This document shows positions 11,550 to 23,982 of a stretch of DNA of 64,000 nt, one piece after another. Source of the DNA: Amphibalanus amphitrite (lineage: Eukaryota > Arthropoda > Thecostraca > Balanomorpha > Balanidae); NCBI RefSeq assembly GCF_019059575.1, contig NW_024882029.1:124001-188000 (forward strand), given 5' to 3'. The notes under the pieces are model-generated. The model was not told the DNA's origin, did no database searches, and saw only the letters and a program-made list of their open reading frames with translations. The first letter of the stretch is position 1; every line of letters starts with the position of its first letter. The position numbers were made by a program, and so were the translations under genes.

Positions 11550-13249
11550 TGGTGACATACCGACTTATTTCGAATGATTTACTGGCGTAAGGTGTAAAAT
11601 TTTACAGCAAATGGGAGCGGAGCACCTAAATAAGGATTACTGATCATGGTAGCCAAAATTGGGCAAGGATACCAAGGTGCAGAGTAAGCTCAGTTGGTCA
11701 CTATAGATGCTTATTGGTTATTGGCTATTGAATATATGTTATCGTAAGGTCGTGGCTAAGTGGATCACATTGACAGAGACGTATGACGTATGCTTCGTAG
11801 ACAGCTAAATTTCAGAGAGTGTCAGAGTTTTACCTCTACGGCTACGTTACGTTCTTCGTCAGCTTTATATATTTTTATTTAAATTTATTTGCGCAATCGA
11901 CGTACAAATCGCTTATTGTAAACAGGACCTCGGATTTTTTTCTTTATAACCTTTCTATCAAGCCACAGTGCTGATTTTTCCACTCGAGTTGTTGTAGCGC
12001 ATGACGCATCAAAGCCTTCCCGGGACGTAAAACCCAGAAAACGAGATCGTACATAAACAAGCCATTTCAGCGTCAGACATGCAATGCTTGTCGAGACGTC
12101 GTGTTGTCGCCCATCACTTACCTCTGCCACTCCCGCGCCGTATAATAATGTAAGTCTCGAATTCTAGGGTACCGCTGGTCGTCGGCTCTGCTGCGCGTGT
12201 CACACAGTGGCCCTCCGGCTCCAGACTGCGGTGCCGCCTCTGCCGCCAGAGCTCGTGCGTAAACCATCGGCACCGACGGCGTCGGCCCGTCGGCCCGTTG
12301 GTCCATCGCCCCGTCGGCCCGTCAGCCCATCGGCCCGCGTCGGTCGCGCTGGGAGGAGAGGTCACACCCGAACGAACACAGACGGAGGGAGTTATTGGCC
12401 TTCGATGTCAGAGTGCGGACATTAAGTGTCCGAGAACTGACATTTGATACACAGAGAGGGTATTGGCTCGCGCCTGTTTGTTGTTGTCTCCGTCCCTTAC
12501 GTTTTCTTTTGGAAGCACCGACGCACAGGTAATCACCATTGCCAATCTACTCATACTTGCATGACCCTGCCCCCTCAAATGGATTCTTTACATTTTGTTC
12601 CGCATATTAGGCGATTTGAGAAGAGCTGGGGTCCAAACTCGTATGTATATCGGTATGACGGTGCATTTGTTTTTGTCTACTTTGTAATTGCTTTGTAGAA
12701 TAGTTACTGGTTAGGAGAAAGAGCTGTTGCGCATATATTTTTGATGTGGATAAAACACGCGTGTAGCACCATATCATCGCCGAACTTGCTGCAATACGCA
12801 ATACGCATACATACAACAACCACTTCCCTGAACGGTGCCAATCAGTCCCTATAGGTACCTACTCCGTAAAAAGGTAATATCGCAACAAAAAGTCCTCAGC
12901 AAAACCACTGAGAATTATGTCCTCAGCTTTCAAAAATAAGAAATTGAAGTTTGAATTATTAGCTTTTCAGTAACATTTACCCGATGACTGCAGTTGTGTG
13001 AAATGTCGGTGCCAAACTAACCTGTTGGCTGCACAGTCGTGGAAACACCAGCGCCCTCTCCTGGTACTCGATGCCAACGCCATCTCTACAGCTGCGTTAC
13101 ATCCTTCTCGGTCTTCACATCTTACTTTACCTGACCTGCAGTGCGTCTTCGTCGGTCTCGTTTACCCAAATATAACGTCTATCCTCATCCTTCGTCGCAC
13201 TCCACCCGAGGAGCTTTCACAGAGAGATGAAACTTACATTACCTAGCAT
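11550..13249. other. Unassigned, with a small GGCCCGT-type repeat
   Basis: At 12283-12345 the word CGGCCCGT(C/T) repeats about seven times in a GC-rich patch. The rest shows no supported gene. Small open frames at 12114-12425 are shadows of the GC-rich repeat. Confidence 0.4.
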
Positions 13250-14860
13250 CCTCGAGAGGTCTCACAACATGTATATCTCGGATTTTTCTTAAGGGTCACC
13301 TGAGGTCAGGTGGCTCACGTGACATCACCATTCACCATTATAAAGCAATGGGGGAAATTTGGAAACTGTTAGTTTGGCACGGGAACGATCTAAAACTATA
13401 TCAAATACACGGAATCGTGAGCTCATGTACTCCTTGCAAACAGCGATGATTTCCTTTTACATTCTTGACCTTTCGTGACGTCATTTATGACGTCACTAAG
13501 GTCGTGTGAGTTTTTCGTCAAAAACTCCCGATCATATTGATCTAGAGAATCGGAAAAGTCATCAATGGACTCGGGAAGACCCGCTAAATCGAATGATATG
13601 TGCTAAGACCTTTTTCGACCAACTTCGTGACCTGAGGGACTCTAACCCGAGGTCAACATCTTAAATTGACCACATCCGAACAAGTAGTGTACCTACTATT
13701 CGACGCGCCGGGGCTAAGCGAGTACGATTATGCCAACATCGCGGTTATGCGACCATTTTTGGCGAAGTTATTTACCAGTAAAACGCCTTTTGGGCGAAGA
13801 ACGAGCGAGCGAGATAGTGAGCCCTGCACGTGCAGAAGGGCGGGAGGGTACTTCCAACGGGCTTGTGCAAAGCACCCTTCTAACCGGTCGCTAGCGGTGT
13901 ACCAAATTTGAACGCAATCGGCCCAGCCGTTCCTGAGATCTGGAAGCGGCATTCTGCACGTGCGCACGTGCAGACGGGGTCCAAAATGACTTTTGCACGG
14001 CACCCTACTAACCGGTCCCCAACCGTGTACCAAATTTGAGCGCAATCGGCCCAGCCGTTCTCGAGATCTGGAAACGCCCCCTGCACGTGCGCACGTGCAG
14101 TAGCACCCTAACCGCAACACATGGGAATGCATTGCCTGGTGGGTGCCTACCTGTATGCCAAGTTTCAGCGAAATCGCCCCAGTAATTACCGAGTTACTGA
14201 AATGGGAACAAATTTGGCACCTCTTATTGTTGTATTTTGCACGTGCAGTGGGGGTCACTCACATAGATGAAGAGTATCCGACCTTTGGTAGAAGGGATGC
14301 AGCTACCCTATAAAAATGACCGCAAGACAATCGCTCAAGCCGCTGCGGAGATATGGGCCTCTCAAAATCATTACTTTTGCAAAACTGCTTGAACACCCTT
14401 GACTTTTCACGTGGCACGTGCCACGGCGCGGCGGTCACTGAGATGTATCAAAAGTAGTCAATTACGGGGTAGAAGGGATGGGGCTACCCAACAAAAAAGA
14501 CCGCAGGCCATTCGGTCCAGCGGTTGCTGAGATATAAGCCTCTCAAAAGCGTTACAGGCCGGGCCGGGCCGGGCCGGGCCGGGCCGGGCCGCTCATACTG
14601 AGATTTTTCCGTTATATTGAAAAGACTCACTTCGCTCGCTGCGCTCGCTCGCTCGTAACCAGAAACCGAACTCGCGCCTTGGGCCACTTGACCTACCATC
14701 AGAGGTCACCGCTTGACCTGAGACCTTTAAATTGGGTACCGATCGCTAGGTCTTGTAACGGCGCAAACGCTCGTTTTTCCGAGATGCTCTAGCCCTATTA
14801 CGAACAAAACGGCGAGGGGGTCGCCCCCCCCCCACGGCCAGGGCGCATGTAGGCAACCAA
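13250..14860 (+). mobile_element. CACGTG-box repeat element, copy 1
   Basis: A dispersed element sharing long similarity, in inverted orientation, with about 59.5-60.86 kb. At 13880-14100 a unit of about 127 bp is tandemly repeated. Each unit ends in the perfect 20-base palindrome CTGCACGTGCGCACGTGCAG (13954-13973 and 14081-14100). The early part (13270-13370) resembles GT-4, with AGGTCA sites and a CATTATAAnnCAATGGG stretch. The far end (14800-14850) has a G-run/C-run palindrome but no TTAA. The two diagnostic TTAA ends are not both present, so borders are approximate. Confidence 0.65.
14557..14592. repeat. (GGGCC)n tandem repeat
   Basis: About seven copies of the 5-base unit GGGCC inside the CACGTG-box element. 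The inverted partner copy near 60090 has a 4-base GGCC version instead. Confidence 0.9.
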
Positions 14861-15073
14861 AAGGTCCGTCGAGCATTTAATTTGACGATCACTGCACCAC
14901 ACAGCCGATGGAAGGCATGACTAGAAAGAGACGCATCCCTCCAGCGGTCGATTTAATAAAAGGGCGTAAAATACGACTCACGCAGTTCATTCCATGCTGC
15001 ATTTTACGCCCAAGCGGTTACAAAAAGGGATTGAGGATAAAATCAATGTCGATAAATGATATCAACTAGGTAT

Positions 15074-16060
15074 TTAACCCGCGTCCCACGGGGGGGGGGG
15101 GGCGGGCTATTCATAGCCCTCTACCGTTTTTCTGCAATAACTTCCAAACCGCTTGACGTATCGACGCCAAACTTTCAGTACCTTTGTCTGCATCAATTTG
15201 ACACCTTGTGTCAAATTATGAACTTCGTAGCTACCATAGGTCGGCCGGAAATGACGTCAGAGTGACGTCATGTTCGCCCGATTTCGACGCAAAACATTGA
15301 ACCACGGCAATCGCTCCCAAGAGCTCAGTTTGTAAGCTAGATCCAATTTCTTTGCATGAGAATATGACTCAGAATAGACTGCGCTATCAAACTGCTATCT
15401 CGAATTTTCAAAATTTCGAAAATTTCGAAAATATTATAGAATAAAATTCAAAATTTATCATTTTATATTTTTCAGAAAGTTTTTGCCTTTTCGAAAAAAC
15501 CGGAATATATGTGATAGAAAGCATGTTTATGACTAACATAGCAAGTTTCAGCTAAGTATTTTCAAAAATGGCTAAGTTAGTAAGTTATAGGTACGCATTA
15601 TTGCAAAAAAATTCACAATTATTTTATTAATTTTTCAAATCAATTTTTCAGCACGTATTTGACATCGCACACCAATATAAATAGCACTATCGTGTTCCTG
15701 AGCTCAAACTGCATCCAATAGACACCTTTTTTGTTGAAAAATTTTAACGTCAAAATTTGACTTTTTTGACCTGAAAGTGACCTGACCTAAGCTAAATTCG
15801 ACTCAAAATGACCTCGAATGACACAGACGACATCAAATTCGAAATTTATGGCCTAAATGGAACATAAACATGTGTCACGTGACCGACGCATGATATAATA
15901 TTTCCGTGACCTGTGATGACCTGACCCTGACCTGAAAATCAAAGAACAAGTTTGGTACCCTCGGGGTATCTAGAACATCTGTTCACGAGTAAGGATAAAC
16001 CAAAAATGAGCCTGATCTGACTTGTACCGCAGGGATTTATGTGTAGGTATTAGGGAAAAT
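15074..16060. mobile_element. GT-2: left part of a GT element
   Basis: It begins TTAACCCGCGTCCCACG followed by a run of G, at a TTAA. It is homologous to GT-7 through the interior: paired TGACGTCA at about 15250, the low-complexity AAATTTCGAAAATTTCG stretch at 15410-15430, and TGACCTGACC words at 15770-15940. No matching right end is found, so it is truncated near 16.06 kb; the border is approximate. Confidence 0.65.
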
Positions 16061-17478
16061 GAGCTGAGCACATATAGCAGAAATTACAATTCAGAAAAAC
16101 TCAAAATTACGTCTCGAGAGAAAGGGTCCTAAAAAACTATTCTTCACTTGCAGGCTATAATTGAGAATGAGAGCCGGCCTAAAAGTTGTAACTCTCACGG
16201 CCAATACTCGGGTGCAAATGTGCGACTAGTTAACAGAAAAGGACAGGCGTGATAACTTCACAAGGCAAATACTATCTAATGGTTGTCAGACTCAGCAAAG
16301 ATTGGTGCCTAGTCTTGTCCAAACAAACATTTTTTTTTTGTGTGTGTCTAAGTGATTATCGATCGACCTAACGCGCAGTGCAATTATCACGTAGTGAGCT
16401 TTAAAAATACGCTAACTTCCATCTAAATTTATTTGTCAGAGGACAAACACATCAATGAACAGTCACGACAGTCGGTAAGCGTTTTGGACGGGACTATCCT
16501 CAGATTCGCAATGAGCGCTTCCCCGCGACAATCACAATGGCACACTTGAAATGGAAGCTCGCTCATCGACCTCACCTTTTCTCACATCGCTATCTCGCAT
16601 ACACACAGACAAACTTACATACATTCACGCCAAGAACAGATCTCACGTACACCCACATCACGTCGAACACAATGGCACTGGAATACCCTTGGCACAATGG
16701 TTGGGAAATCCGTTTGATTTGTGGTGCAGTTCGGATCCGCATCAATATTCCATTGGCCTCAGGTTGAGAGAATACTGATGTCCGAGCCATGAGCACGGTA
16801 TCGGACATTGTTCAGCAGGCGCGGATTTCAACCAATCACAGGACGCCGTGCAAATCGGCAGTGACTAGCGCTGAACACGCACTCGCACATGCACTCAAGG
16901 CCATACTTCACTCGCAGCGCTCAGATCTATCATCACATACTCATGAATCGAAAACACGCTGCTGTCAAACATAATTCAAACTTCAATGCTCTCACACTTG
17001 ATCAATCACGACAGGCTGACTGGAAGTATTCTCACGACACATCATTTCAGTCGCATGTTTCGGAATTACATGCGTGCAAACACGGCACAACCGTCTCGTT
17101 CGCACCTTTCTCACGAGTCACAGCTGCAGGGCGAGCCGACAAACTTCCTTGATTGGATTCAAAGAATGTCAATAGGCGACAAAAAGTGCGTCCTGAATTG
17201 GATGTCACGCAATGGCGCTTTCAATGTAATGTGCGTAGTGATTCACTAGTCTGAGATTGAAGAAATATCGTTATGTTGAACATGATGCACTTCTGTGTGA
17301 GTATTAACAGGTGCAAATTTGATTCAATATCAACAAAAGTATTATGTGAACATATCATTCCCAAACACACCAAACGCTCTTTCTCAATCAGAATCACTCC
17401 TGAGCGACCCGCAAACCACCGTCCACCATTCATCTCACGCTCACCAGTCCAAGTGACACCGCTCTCAGTGCTCGTCGC
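16061..17478. other. Unassigned; downstream of the clip-like gene
   Basis: AT-rich, with small open frames at 16537-17250 that have no known domain. On the minus strand this is the 3' side of the gene ending at 17479. No clear polyadenylation signal was seen within 400 bases of its stop. Confidence 0.35.
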
Positions 17479-18738
17479 TTAGAACGGCAGCGCGAACTCG
17501 ATGTTGATGTCCTCGGAGCGCTCCTCAGGGCTGCCGTACTCGGCTGAGGGCGGCAGGTAGGCGCCGTTGGCCACGATCTCGAAGATGTTGTCGCTGCCAC
17601 TGTCGGCTACCTCCGGCTGGGGCAGCTTGCGCGTGGTGGTGCGGTAGGTGGTGGTGGTCGGCCGGTAGGTGGTGGTCGGCGGACGGTAGGGCGCCGGCGT
17701 GGTACGCGGCCTATACGTGGTCTGCACCGTGGTACGGTACGTGGGCCGGGTAGTACGCGGGCGGTAGGTGGGCCGCCGAGTCGGCCGGTACGTCGGCTGG
17801 GGAGCAGGGGCGTAGGTGGGCTGGGGAGCAGGGGCGTAAGTGGGACGACGAGTGGGGGCGTAGGTGGGGCGACGGGGAGCGTAGGTCGGACGCGGGGCAG
17901 GGGCGTACGTGGGACGGGGAGCCGGAGCGTAGGTGGGGCGCGGAGAGGGGGCGTAGGTCGGGCGCTGGGTGGGCGGCTGGGTGGGCCGCGAGTAGCTGGG
18001 CCGCTGCTCGCTGGGCTCCTGCGGAGGCTCGGGCCTCAGGATGGACGGCTGCGGGCTGGAGCCGTCGCTCAGGTAGTCGAGGCACCGGTTCTGGCCCAGG
18101 TAGCACGGCTCCAGAGGACCGAACGACGAGATATCGAACGGCGACGCGCCGAAGAAGCGCGAGCAGCCCTTGGCGATGGAGCAAGGCGCGTTGATGGTCA
18201 GGTTGGTGACCTGGTAGTTGGGCCACGGATCGTCGAGGAAGCAGCACGTCTCGAAGCCGGCCAGACAGCCGATGTCGCGGCCGGTCGACTTGGTCGAGTA
18301 CCGTCCCGGGCAGGTGCCGGCCGTGTAGCAGCCGCACGGCGGGTTCGGGTTAGCGATGCCGTTCGCAATATCACGCTTCAGCTTCTCCTGCTTGGCCTTG
18401 AAGTCCTGGATCTCGGCCTCAGTGGATCCGCTCAGCAGCAGCGCCTGGTGGACGGCCTCGGCCTCGGTGTCCACCTGCTCGGGGAAGTACTGCACGTGCT
18501 GGTCGGGATCGAAGCCCTCGGGGATGTTGAACGCCGAGCAGCAGCGCACCAGGCTCTCGTCCTTGCAGACGGGCACCTGGCCGAAGATCTGGACGTCGTC
18601 GTAGAAACTGTAGCGTCCGTAGTAGTTCGGGCAGGCGGTGGCCGTCCGGCAGGGACACCAGGCCGAGTAGAAGTCGGGGTCGGCCGAGGCGACCGAGGCG
18701 CCCACTAGCAGCAGCGCCCACGATACGGGCGACACCAT
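17479..18738 (-). CDS. Secreted clip-like protein with Pro-Thr-Tyr repeat tail
   Basis: 419 residues. Residues 1-19 form a signal peptide (hydrophobic core ALLLVGASVASA). Three cysteine modules follow. Module 1 has Cys 28, 30, 36, 58, 66, 67. Module 2 has Cys 135, 137, 143, 158, 165, 166. Both have the pattern C-x-C-x5-C...C-x6/7-CC, close to clip or disulfide-knot domains of arthropod proteases and of masquerade-like proteins. Module 3 has only Cys 186, 192, 212, 219. Residues about 240-385 are a repeat of PTYAP/PTYRP with Arg, Gln and Thr, and the C-terminus is acidic. There is no protease domain, so it is not an enzyme as written. The start ATG lies two bases after a CTGTTTCAG acceptor, so a non-coding 5' exon is likely. 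A role in extracellular matrix, cuticle, adhesion or protease-cascade regulation is possible but unproven. Confidence 0.85.
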   Translation of the reverse strand: MVSPVSWALLLVGASVASADPDFYSAWCPCRTATACPNYYGRYSFYDDVQIFGQVPVCKDESLVRCCSAFNIPEGFDPDQHVQYFPEQVDTEAEAVHQALLLSGSTEAEIQDFKAKQEKLKRDIANGIANPNPPCGCYTAGTCPGRYSTKSTGRDIGCLAGFETCCFLDDPWPNYQVTNLTINAPCSIAKGCSRFFGASPFDISSFGPLEPCYLGQNRCLDYLSDGSSPQPSILRPEPPQEPSEQRPSYSRPTQPPTQRPTYAPSPRPTYAPAPRPTYAPAPRPTYAPRRPTYAPTRRPTYAPAPQPTYAPAPQPTYRPTRRPTYRPRTTRPTYRTTVQTTYRPRTTPAPYRPPTTTYRPTTTTYRTTTRKLPQPEVADSGSDNIFEIVANGAYLPPSAEYGSPEERSEDINIEFALPF

Positions 18739-18750
18739 CCTGAAACAGGG
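18739..18750 (-). promoter_or_regulatory. Splice acceptor just before the start codon
   Basis: Read on the minus strand, CCCTGTTTCAG is followed by G and then ATG. This places an intron in the 5' UTR, with a first non-coding exon somewhere above 18.75 kb. Confidence 0.6.
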
Positions 18751-20690
18751 AGCGCCACCGAACGGTTAGTGGGGAGGCCAGAGTCCGACTGTGGTGCGGA
18801 GCCGTGGAGCGATACACTGCACTGGTAGACTGTGCCGCCGGGCGTCAGCGGGCATGGAGAAAATAGCGGAGCGGCGGTAGGTAAACACTGGATACTGTAA
18901 GCGAAATCGGGGTCTGGGAGTAAGCTCTAGCTTTCTAAAAACTGTAACACTGCTGATAATATTTATTTGGAAGCCCTGTTTCAAATGAGGCTAAAATTGT
19001 ATGGAAATGCGTGGACACTTCTGTGAACAAAATATTTTGGCAAGAATAACAGTCCACACTCCTGATCGGATTCTTCTGAAGCATTAATTTTTGCATGAGT
19101 ACAGCGTTCTCAATATTCCCGGTCCCTAACGCTGTAACATTGTATTGCAATTACTGACATTTTATTATAATGGAGTTCAGTTTAATTGCGTTAACAGTTT
19201 CTACAAAATGTGCATACAATCAGAAACCATCTGTTACCCTCAGTGCTCCATATCACTCGAACAATAGCCAATCTGTTACCAGTTCCATGTTCACTGTTCA
19301 CCAATACAGCTGAATAATGAATATTGTTAGCAACGGGCAAACACTGCATGCAAAGCCAAGGTCAGAGCTGAGTGTTGGCTGCTATGCTAAAAAAGGATTT
19401 GTCTATTTGTCCGACCCGGTAAACCCATCCCTGGACACTCTCTGCCCACTCCTCTGCCTGGAGTGCTGAGTGCTGAGTGCTGAGTGCTGAGTGCTGAGTG
19501 GAGCACGTCAGCGTCTGAGGAGGCCACCGCACGTTGCCCATCAGCGCCGAGGGTCGCGGTTTCCCGTCACGTTCAGAATCGCATCAGGCCGGCCACTCGG
19601 GCCCGCTCCAGAGTTCCACAGAACCTTGGGTCCATCACCACACCTCAGACGCGGCTGGGGTGACAGTGCGCCGCCTGGACCGTCCTCTATGCCATATTCA
19701 ACTGGGAATGTGCAGTGTCCTTTGTCCTGGAGGGCTGTGCCGGCTACTCAGAGAATACTAAAAGCACGGTTGCATCATTGTAATGGGGTGCAGTTTTCAG
19801 CTGATGCATGTAGTCAATACAGAAAACCAATTTGCTCAAGCCGTGCTGCATGTGGAATTTATGCGATGGCGATAAAATGGAACACGGTGTGATGGCATCG
19901 GGCCTGCAGTTGACCATGATACATGGCACAGGCATGCAGTTACTAGCCTGGCACATGGCGTGCAGATTAAACAAAATGAAGCTGTGCGACGTTCCGAAAG
20001 CGCCGGTGAGTAAATGTGAAACAAAAAATAAGCTGACAAAAAAAAAGCAGTATAGGCAAATGAACGGTAAATGGCCTCTTTATGAGCTTGGTACAAAAGA
20101 GGGATGGGTAAAAAGGCAAATCATGTTCTACAAAGTTAAAGATCACACCAACTGACCGATGTAGACCGTTTTTGGTTTCGTCCTTATTTTATGTGAAGCA
20201 ATTCACTTAATAAGTTTATGATAAGCATAAACAACTTATTACTCCCTGATTTTAATTGAAGTACCGAAATTGATACCGCCTGAGCTGACTTTTGAATAAG
20301 TCTTCTGCCTGTTTTTTTATATGGTTTAGCAATTCATTAGTATCTGCATGACCAAATTTCTCTGTCTTTGGTAATCTGTCTTTCTTCTTTGGTGATTGAT
20401 GGTCCCTGCAGATATGCTTCGGATCGAAAGATTCAGTGTGAAGAGAACAAATTTAATGAACATTCATCAACTAAAATAGACTTTTAAGCGTACGATTATA
20501 TTGTTAAATGCGATGGATCACTTGCTTTTAACTCATCTTTCTGCTACGCATATGTAAGGTAGCTGATGTATTACCGTATATTCACTCAAGCTCTCAGGAT
20601 CAGAGGTAGCTAATAGCTTCAAAGCCACTCGTTTATCTTCTGATTTATTCCCACGGCTGTAGCCAGATTTCAGATTGGCTCAGCTGATGT
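18751..20690. other. Unassigned; upstream of the clip-like gene
   Basis: Probably contains the 5' UTR exon and promoter of the clip-like gene on the minus strand. Open frames at 19491-20155 carry no known domain. Confidence 0.35.
19461..19499 (+). repeat. (TGAGTGC)n 7-bp tandem repeat
   Basis: About five perfect copies of GAGTGCT/TGAGTGC in a row. Confidence 0.92.
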
Positions 20691-21440
20691 TCAGTGACTG
20701 TCTCATATTTCCATTTGCGGCGGTCGGCCGGCGGCGCTCGGCGCCGTCTGGCTCTCCCGGCTGACCTGAGACCCCATCCATCGGTCGCGCGCCGTGCAGC
20801 CGCGTCAGGGGAGGGGGGGGGGGCAGAGTGGGACAGTGACAAGGCCACAGAGCCGTCCAGCGACCTTGCAGAAGGTGTCGCACTGTCGCGCAGGTGTCTG
20901 CCGGCGGGGGGCGGTCGTCTGCCGCGCCGGCCCGCCGGTTCCGTATCCGCACGCGGCGCTGCCCTTTGACATAGTAACTGCTGTCGGCTGCGGCAGGTCC
21001 CCTCGGTGCAGGAGACCACACGTGTGGTCAATGGTCGTGTCTGGCGGGCCTACAGACGAACCCGTGTCCTCCGAGCCTTGTTCCCGGGCCGACAGGACCA
21101 GGAGGGGGAGGGGAGGGGCGGGCTCGATAGTGGACGCCCGGTTACGGCGGTCAGTAATTTAGTGGAGGTCCACACCCGGCCGACCGTTTCGCAAAGCGCC
21201 CTACATCCCTGCCCCTCCCTGGGGCGGGGCGGCCACCTTACGTCACGTGACCCGGCGCCGGACGACCGGACGGCATCACGTGACCGTCCGACGGGCCGGG
21301 GTCGGGCCTGTTGCTCAATCAGACCCTATCTAGGCGGGGATCTGCGTCTCCGAAACGCGACCACCGCGCCGCGCCGGACCGTGGGGGGCAGACGACCTTG
21401 AACTCATCAGCACCGGGGCGAAAATGGAGGCCAGCTCGCC
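20690..21440. other. GC-rich island with TCACGTGA boxes
   Basis: High GC with many CpG. It holds two perfect TCACGTGA palindromes (21243-21250 and 21276-21283), which are E-boxes of the USF/MITF type. Open frames exist on both strands but have no recognised domain. It could be a promoter or CpG island of an unseen transcript; low confidence. Confidence 0.3.
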
Positions 21441-23240
21441 GGTGAAGACATTCAGGACCGCCGGCGGTGGAATTTATGCAGCCTATGTGAGGTCGAGCGG
21501 TGTTGGGAAATGGATGACCACACGACGCGAGATGCCCAGGTGGTATTCATGAGATGAATAGGCGGTGGGCGACAGTCAATTAAATGAGGCATATTGTTGA
21601 AGCGCAGTGAAAACCGCTGATTGAAAGCAGGATTTATGGTAGCATTATTGGAATAGAAAAGATGGTATAACACTCTGAGCATAGTTGAGCACTTATGCGA
21701 GTACATCAGCAGATAATGCAAGTTCTGGGCTCTCGGCAATATCTGTCACGTCGAATGAAAACTGAGCCTGGCGACAGGTCTTACGCGAACCGGACGGCCG
21801 TTATTGGGTTCGCCTTTCTAATTCGGCGTGGTCGGCCGAGACGATATGGCCCCTGACGCAAGCTCTGAGGTGCACCGCGCCCTGCAGCCGTGCGGTCGAG
21901 AGTGCGGACCCTCTCATCCACCTCCCACGCACCATTTGTCCATTCACTGAGCGCGACCGTTCTCCACTCCGCTGCGTCACTTCAGAGCGGTCAAACACGG
22001 CGGCGCGCCGGGCCCGGCGACTGAGGAGCTGCCGGGCGACGGCACCTCTCCAGTGACCCGACCCAGCCCCCCCCCCCCGCGGACAGTGAAGGGTAATTGG
22101 TGTAACTGCTGGTCATCGTGGCACAATCAACTGATGGTAGCCGCGTGTCGCAACCTACAAGCCTGAGTGACTTGACGGACCAATGAACGATGGCAGCCGA
22201 TAAAATACGGATGATTGTGTAACTAAGCGCGGATAAATGCTGATCAGAGAGATGGGAAGGGCTTCCGTCCGCTGCCCATGACAGTTACTCAAATGATTGA
22301 GTGATGTCGATGGCTGAGCCTGAGCAACTGAATAGAGACGGCTCAGGATGGTCGCTACTCGTTAGCTAATTTAGGGAGCCCTTCTTCTTTGAGCCTACTC
22401 ATTGTTTGTTCACTTGGCGTTATAATAATTCTGAGCTTATTATTATTTTTCTTGATATTACGTTCTATGTATGTCATATTCCTTTTCATTTTGAGACCTA
22501 CAATTTTGATAATAATTTGTGGGAGGTTCATTCATTGACCCACTGCAACTAGATTTACTTTAAAGTAAATCTAGGTGCAGAATTGAACTCTCTGATCCTT
22601 TGAAGCATTGGCATCTGTGTTTTGTTTACGAAACACTTCAATAAGAAATGTATGTCATTTATCAGTCATTTGTTCATCCTATTGCGTAAAAAACAAACTT
22701 TTCATAAACTATTAAAAACGTTTTTTGATCAAAATCGATTTGAGCTATACAAATCCAACTACATCCATGCCGCGGCTGAAGGCGTCAGCGTCAGCTAAAG
22801 TGTCGATAGATTTTGAATGAACGAATTTAAAGCCGGAACAATTCTAACCTCGGGCGAAAATTGATCAGGTGGCTGTTCTGGCCGTCGGTAGAGTTCCGTC
22901 CGATTCAATGTGATTTTGGTCCGGGGAGCCGCGCCGGCAGACGGTATTGAGCGCCGTGCCAGACGGGCCTTTTGAACGCGGCGGCCGCCGACGCCGGCTG
23001 ATTTGTGCTGATTGGACACTAATCAAATGTGAGCTCAGACGCGGCCGGGCCGACAAATTGACACTGTAAAATGGCATGGCCAAACTACTGCCGGCTGATC
23101 GCAAAAATTAGGCCCAGAGCTCTGGCAATGGAAGGCAGCTTGGTGTTGATATATGTGAGATACGATAATAATTTAAGCCCAGTTTTTAAACACAGTGACA
23201 GTGCTAGCGCGATAAAGTACCTACCTATTTATGATTGTGA
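21441..23240. other. Unassigned, with one perfect palindrome
   Basis: No supported gene. A perfect 26-base palindrome built on CTAGATTTACTTT and its complement lies at 22549-22574. GC-rich patches occur at 21790-22080 and 22880-23060. Confidence 0.4.
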
Positions 23241-23715
23241 TTAAAGGGACCCTCCCACCTTAACATTAGTTTTGAGTTGAGATAGCCAAGTTTGCGGCCA
23301 GGCTCAGAAACCACCATTTATCCTGGTCGCAACCCCCGCAGCTTTATGGTGTTCAAGAAATTTCTTCCCTTTACTTGCAGGGTGGGACCAGCGTGGTCCC
23401 TATCTCTTAACCATTACGGGAATCTGATGACGTCATCAGGCTTTCGAACGTCCGTTAAATGTTTGACTAAAACGTTTTGTAGCACGCGGTGGTATATGCT
23501 GCTTTGCGCGCAACAAATGCCGCACTTTCAAATAAAGTCGCTAGGAACAGCGGAGACCCCAAAAAGTAAACAAAAGTAAAAGTCTAATATCTTGAAAACC
23601 GGTGAATATTTTTCGATGAAATTTGGTAGATATTCGTTTTTGCTCTTTCTGAACCGAGCGACATCACTTTCATGCCAATTCATTAACTTTTTTGAAGGTG
23701 GGAGGGTCCCTTTAA
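23241..23715. mobile_element. AG-2: TTAA-flanked MITE
   Basis: 475 bp. The left end is TTAAAGGGACCCTCCCACCT and the right end is its exact complement. Flanks are TTAA. The interior carries the 16-base palindrome CTGATGACGTCATCAG (23424-23439). No coding capacity. A diverged fragment of the same element, in the opposite orientation, is at 58581-58830. Confidence 0.88.
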
Positions 23716-23982
23716 AAGACACTCATCACAAGCACTTCAGTTGTCGTATGCAAACATGACAATCAGGTTTATGGGCTGAAAGTTTACTTAGTTTGCAATG
23801 AAGCATAATTTCGCTCGGCCTTTGTATAAGCGAATACTATCATGAAGATGTCATGAAATGTTCATTATACAAGGCATTTATTCGTCGTTATGGCGCACCC
23901 TCCAGAGCCACAAGGAACCAGTAAATCGCCCCTAGATCTGAAGAAGAAACGTATCTAATTAAATTTCACGGCAAGACTTGCA
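23716..23982. other. Spacer between AG-2 and GT-3
   Basis: Nothing recognised. Confidence 0.3.

Noticed and set aside
13728-14258. 176-codon minus-strand frame
   Set aside because: It lies in the tandem units of the CACGTG-box repeat, and the inverted copy near 60 kb gives similar false frames.
17711-18817. Long open frames in other registers over the clip-like gene
   Set aside because: Shadows of the real gene caused by GC-rich third positions and the repeat tail.
20645-21401. Open frames of 110-131 codons on both strands
   Set aside because: Compositional, in a GC-rich island. No domain or splice context.
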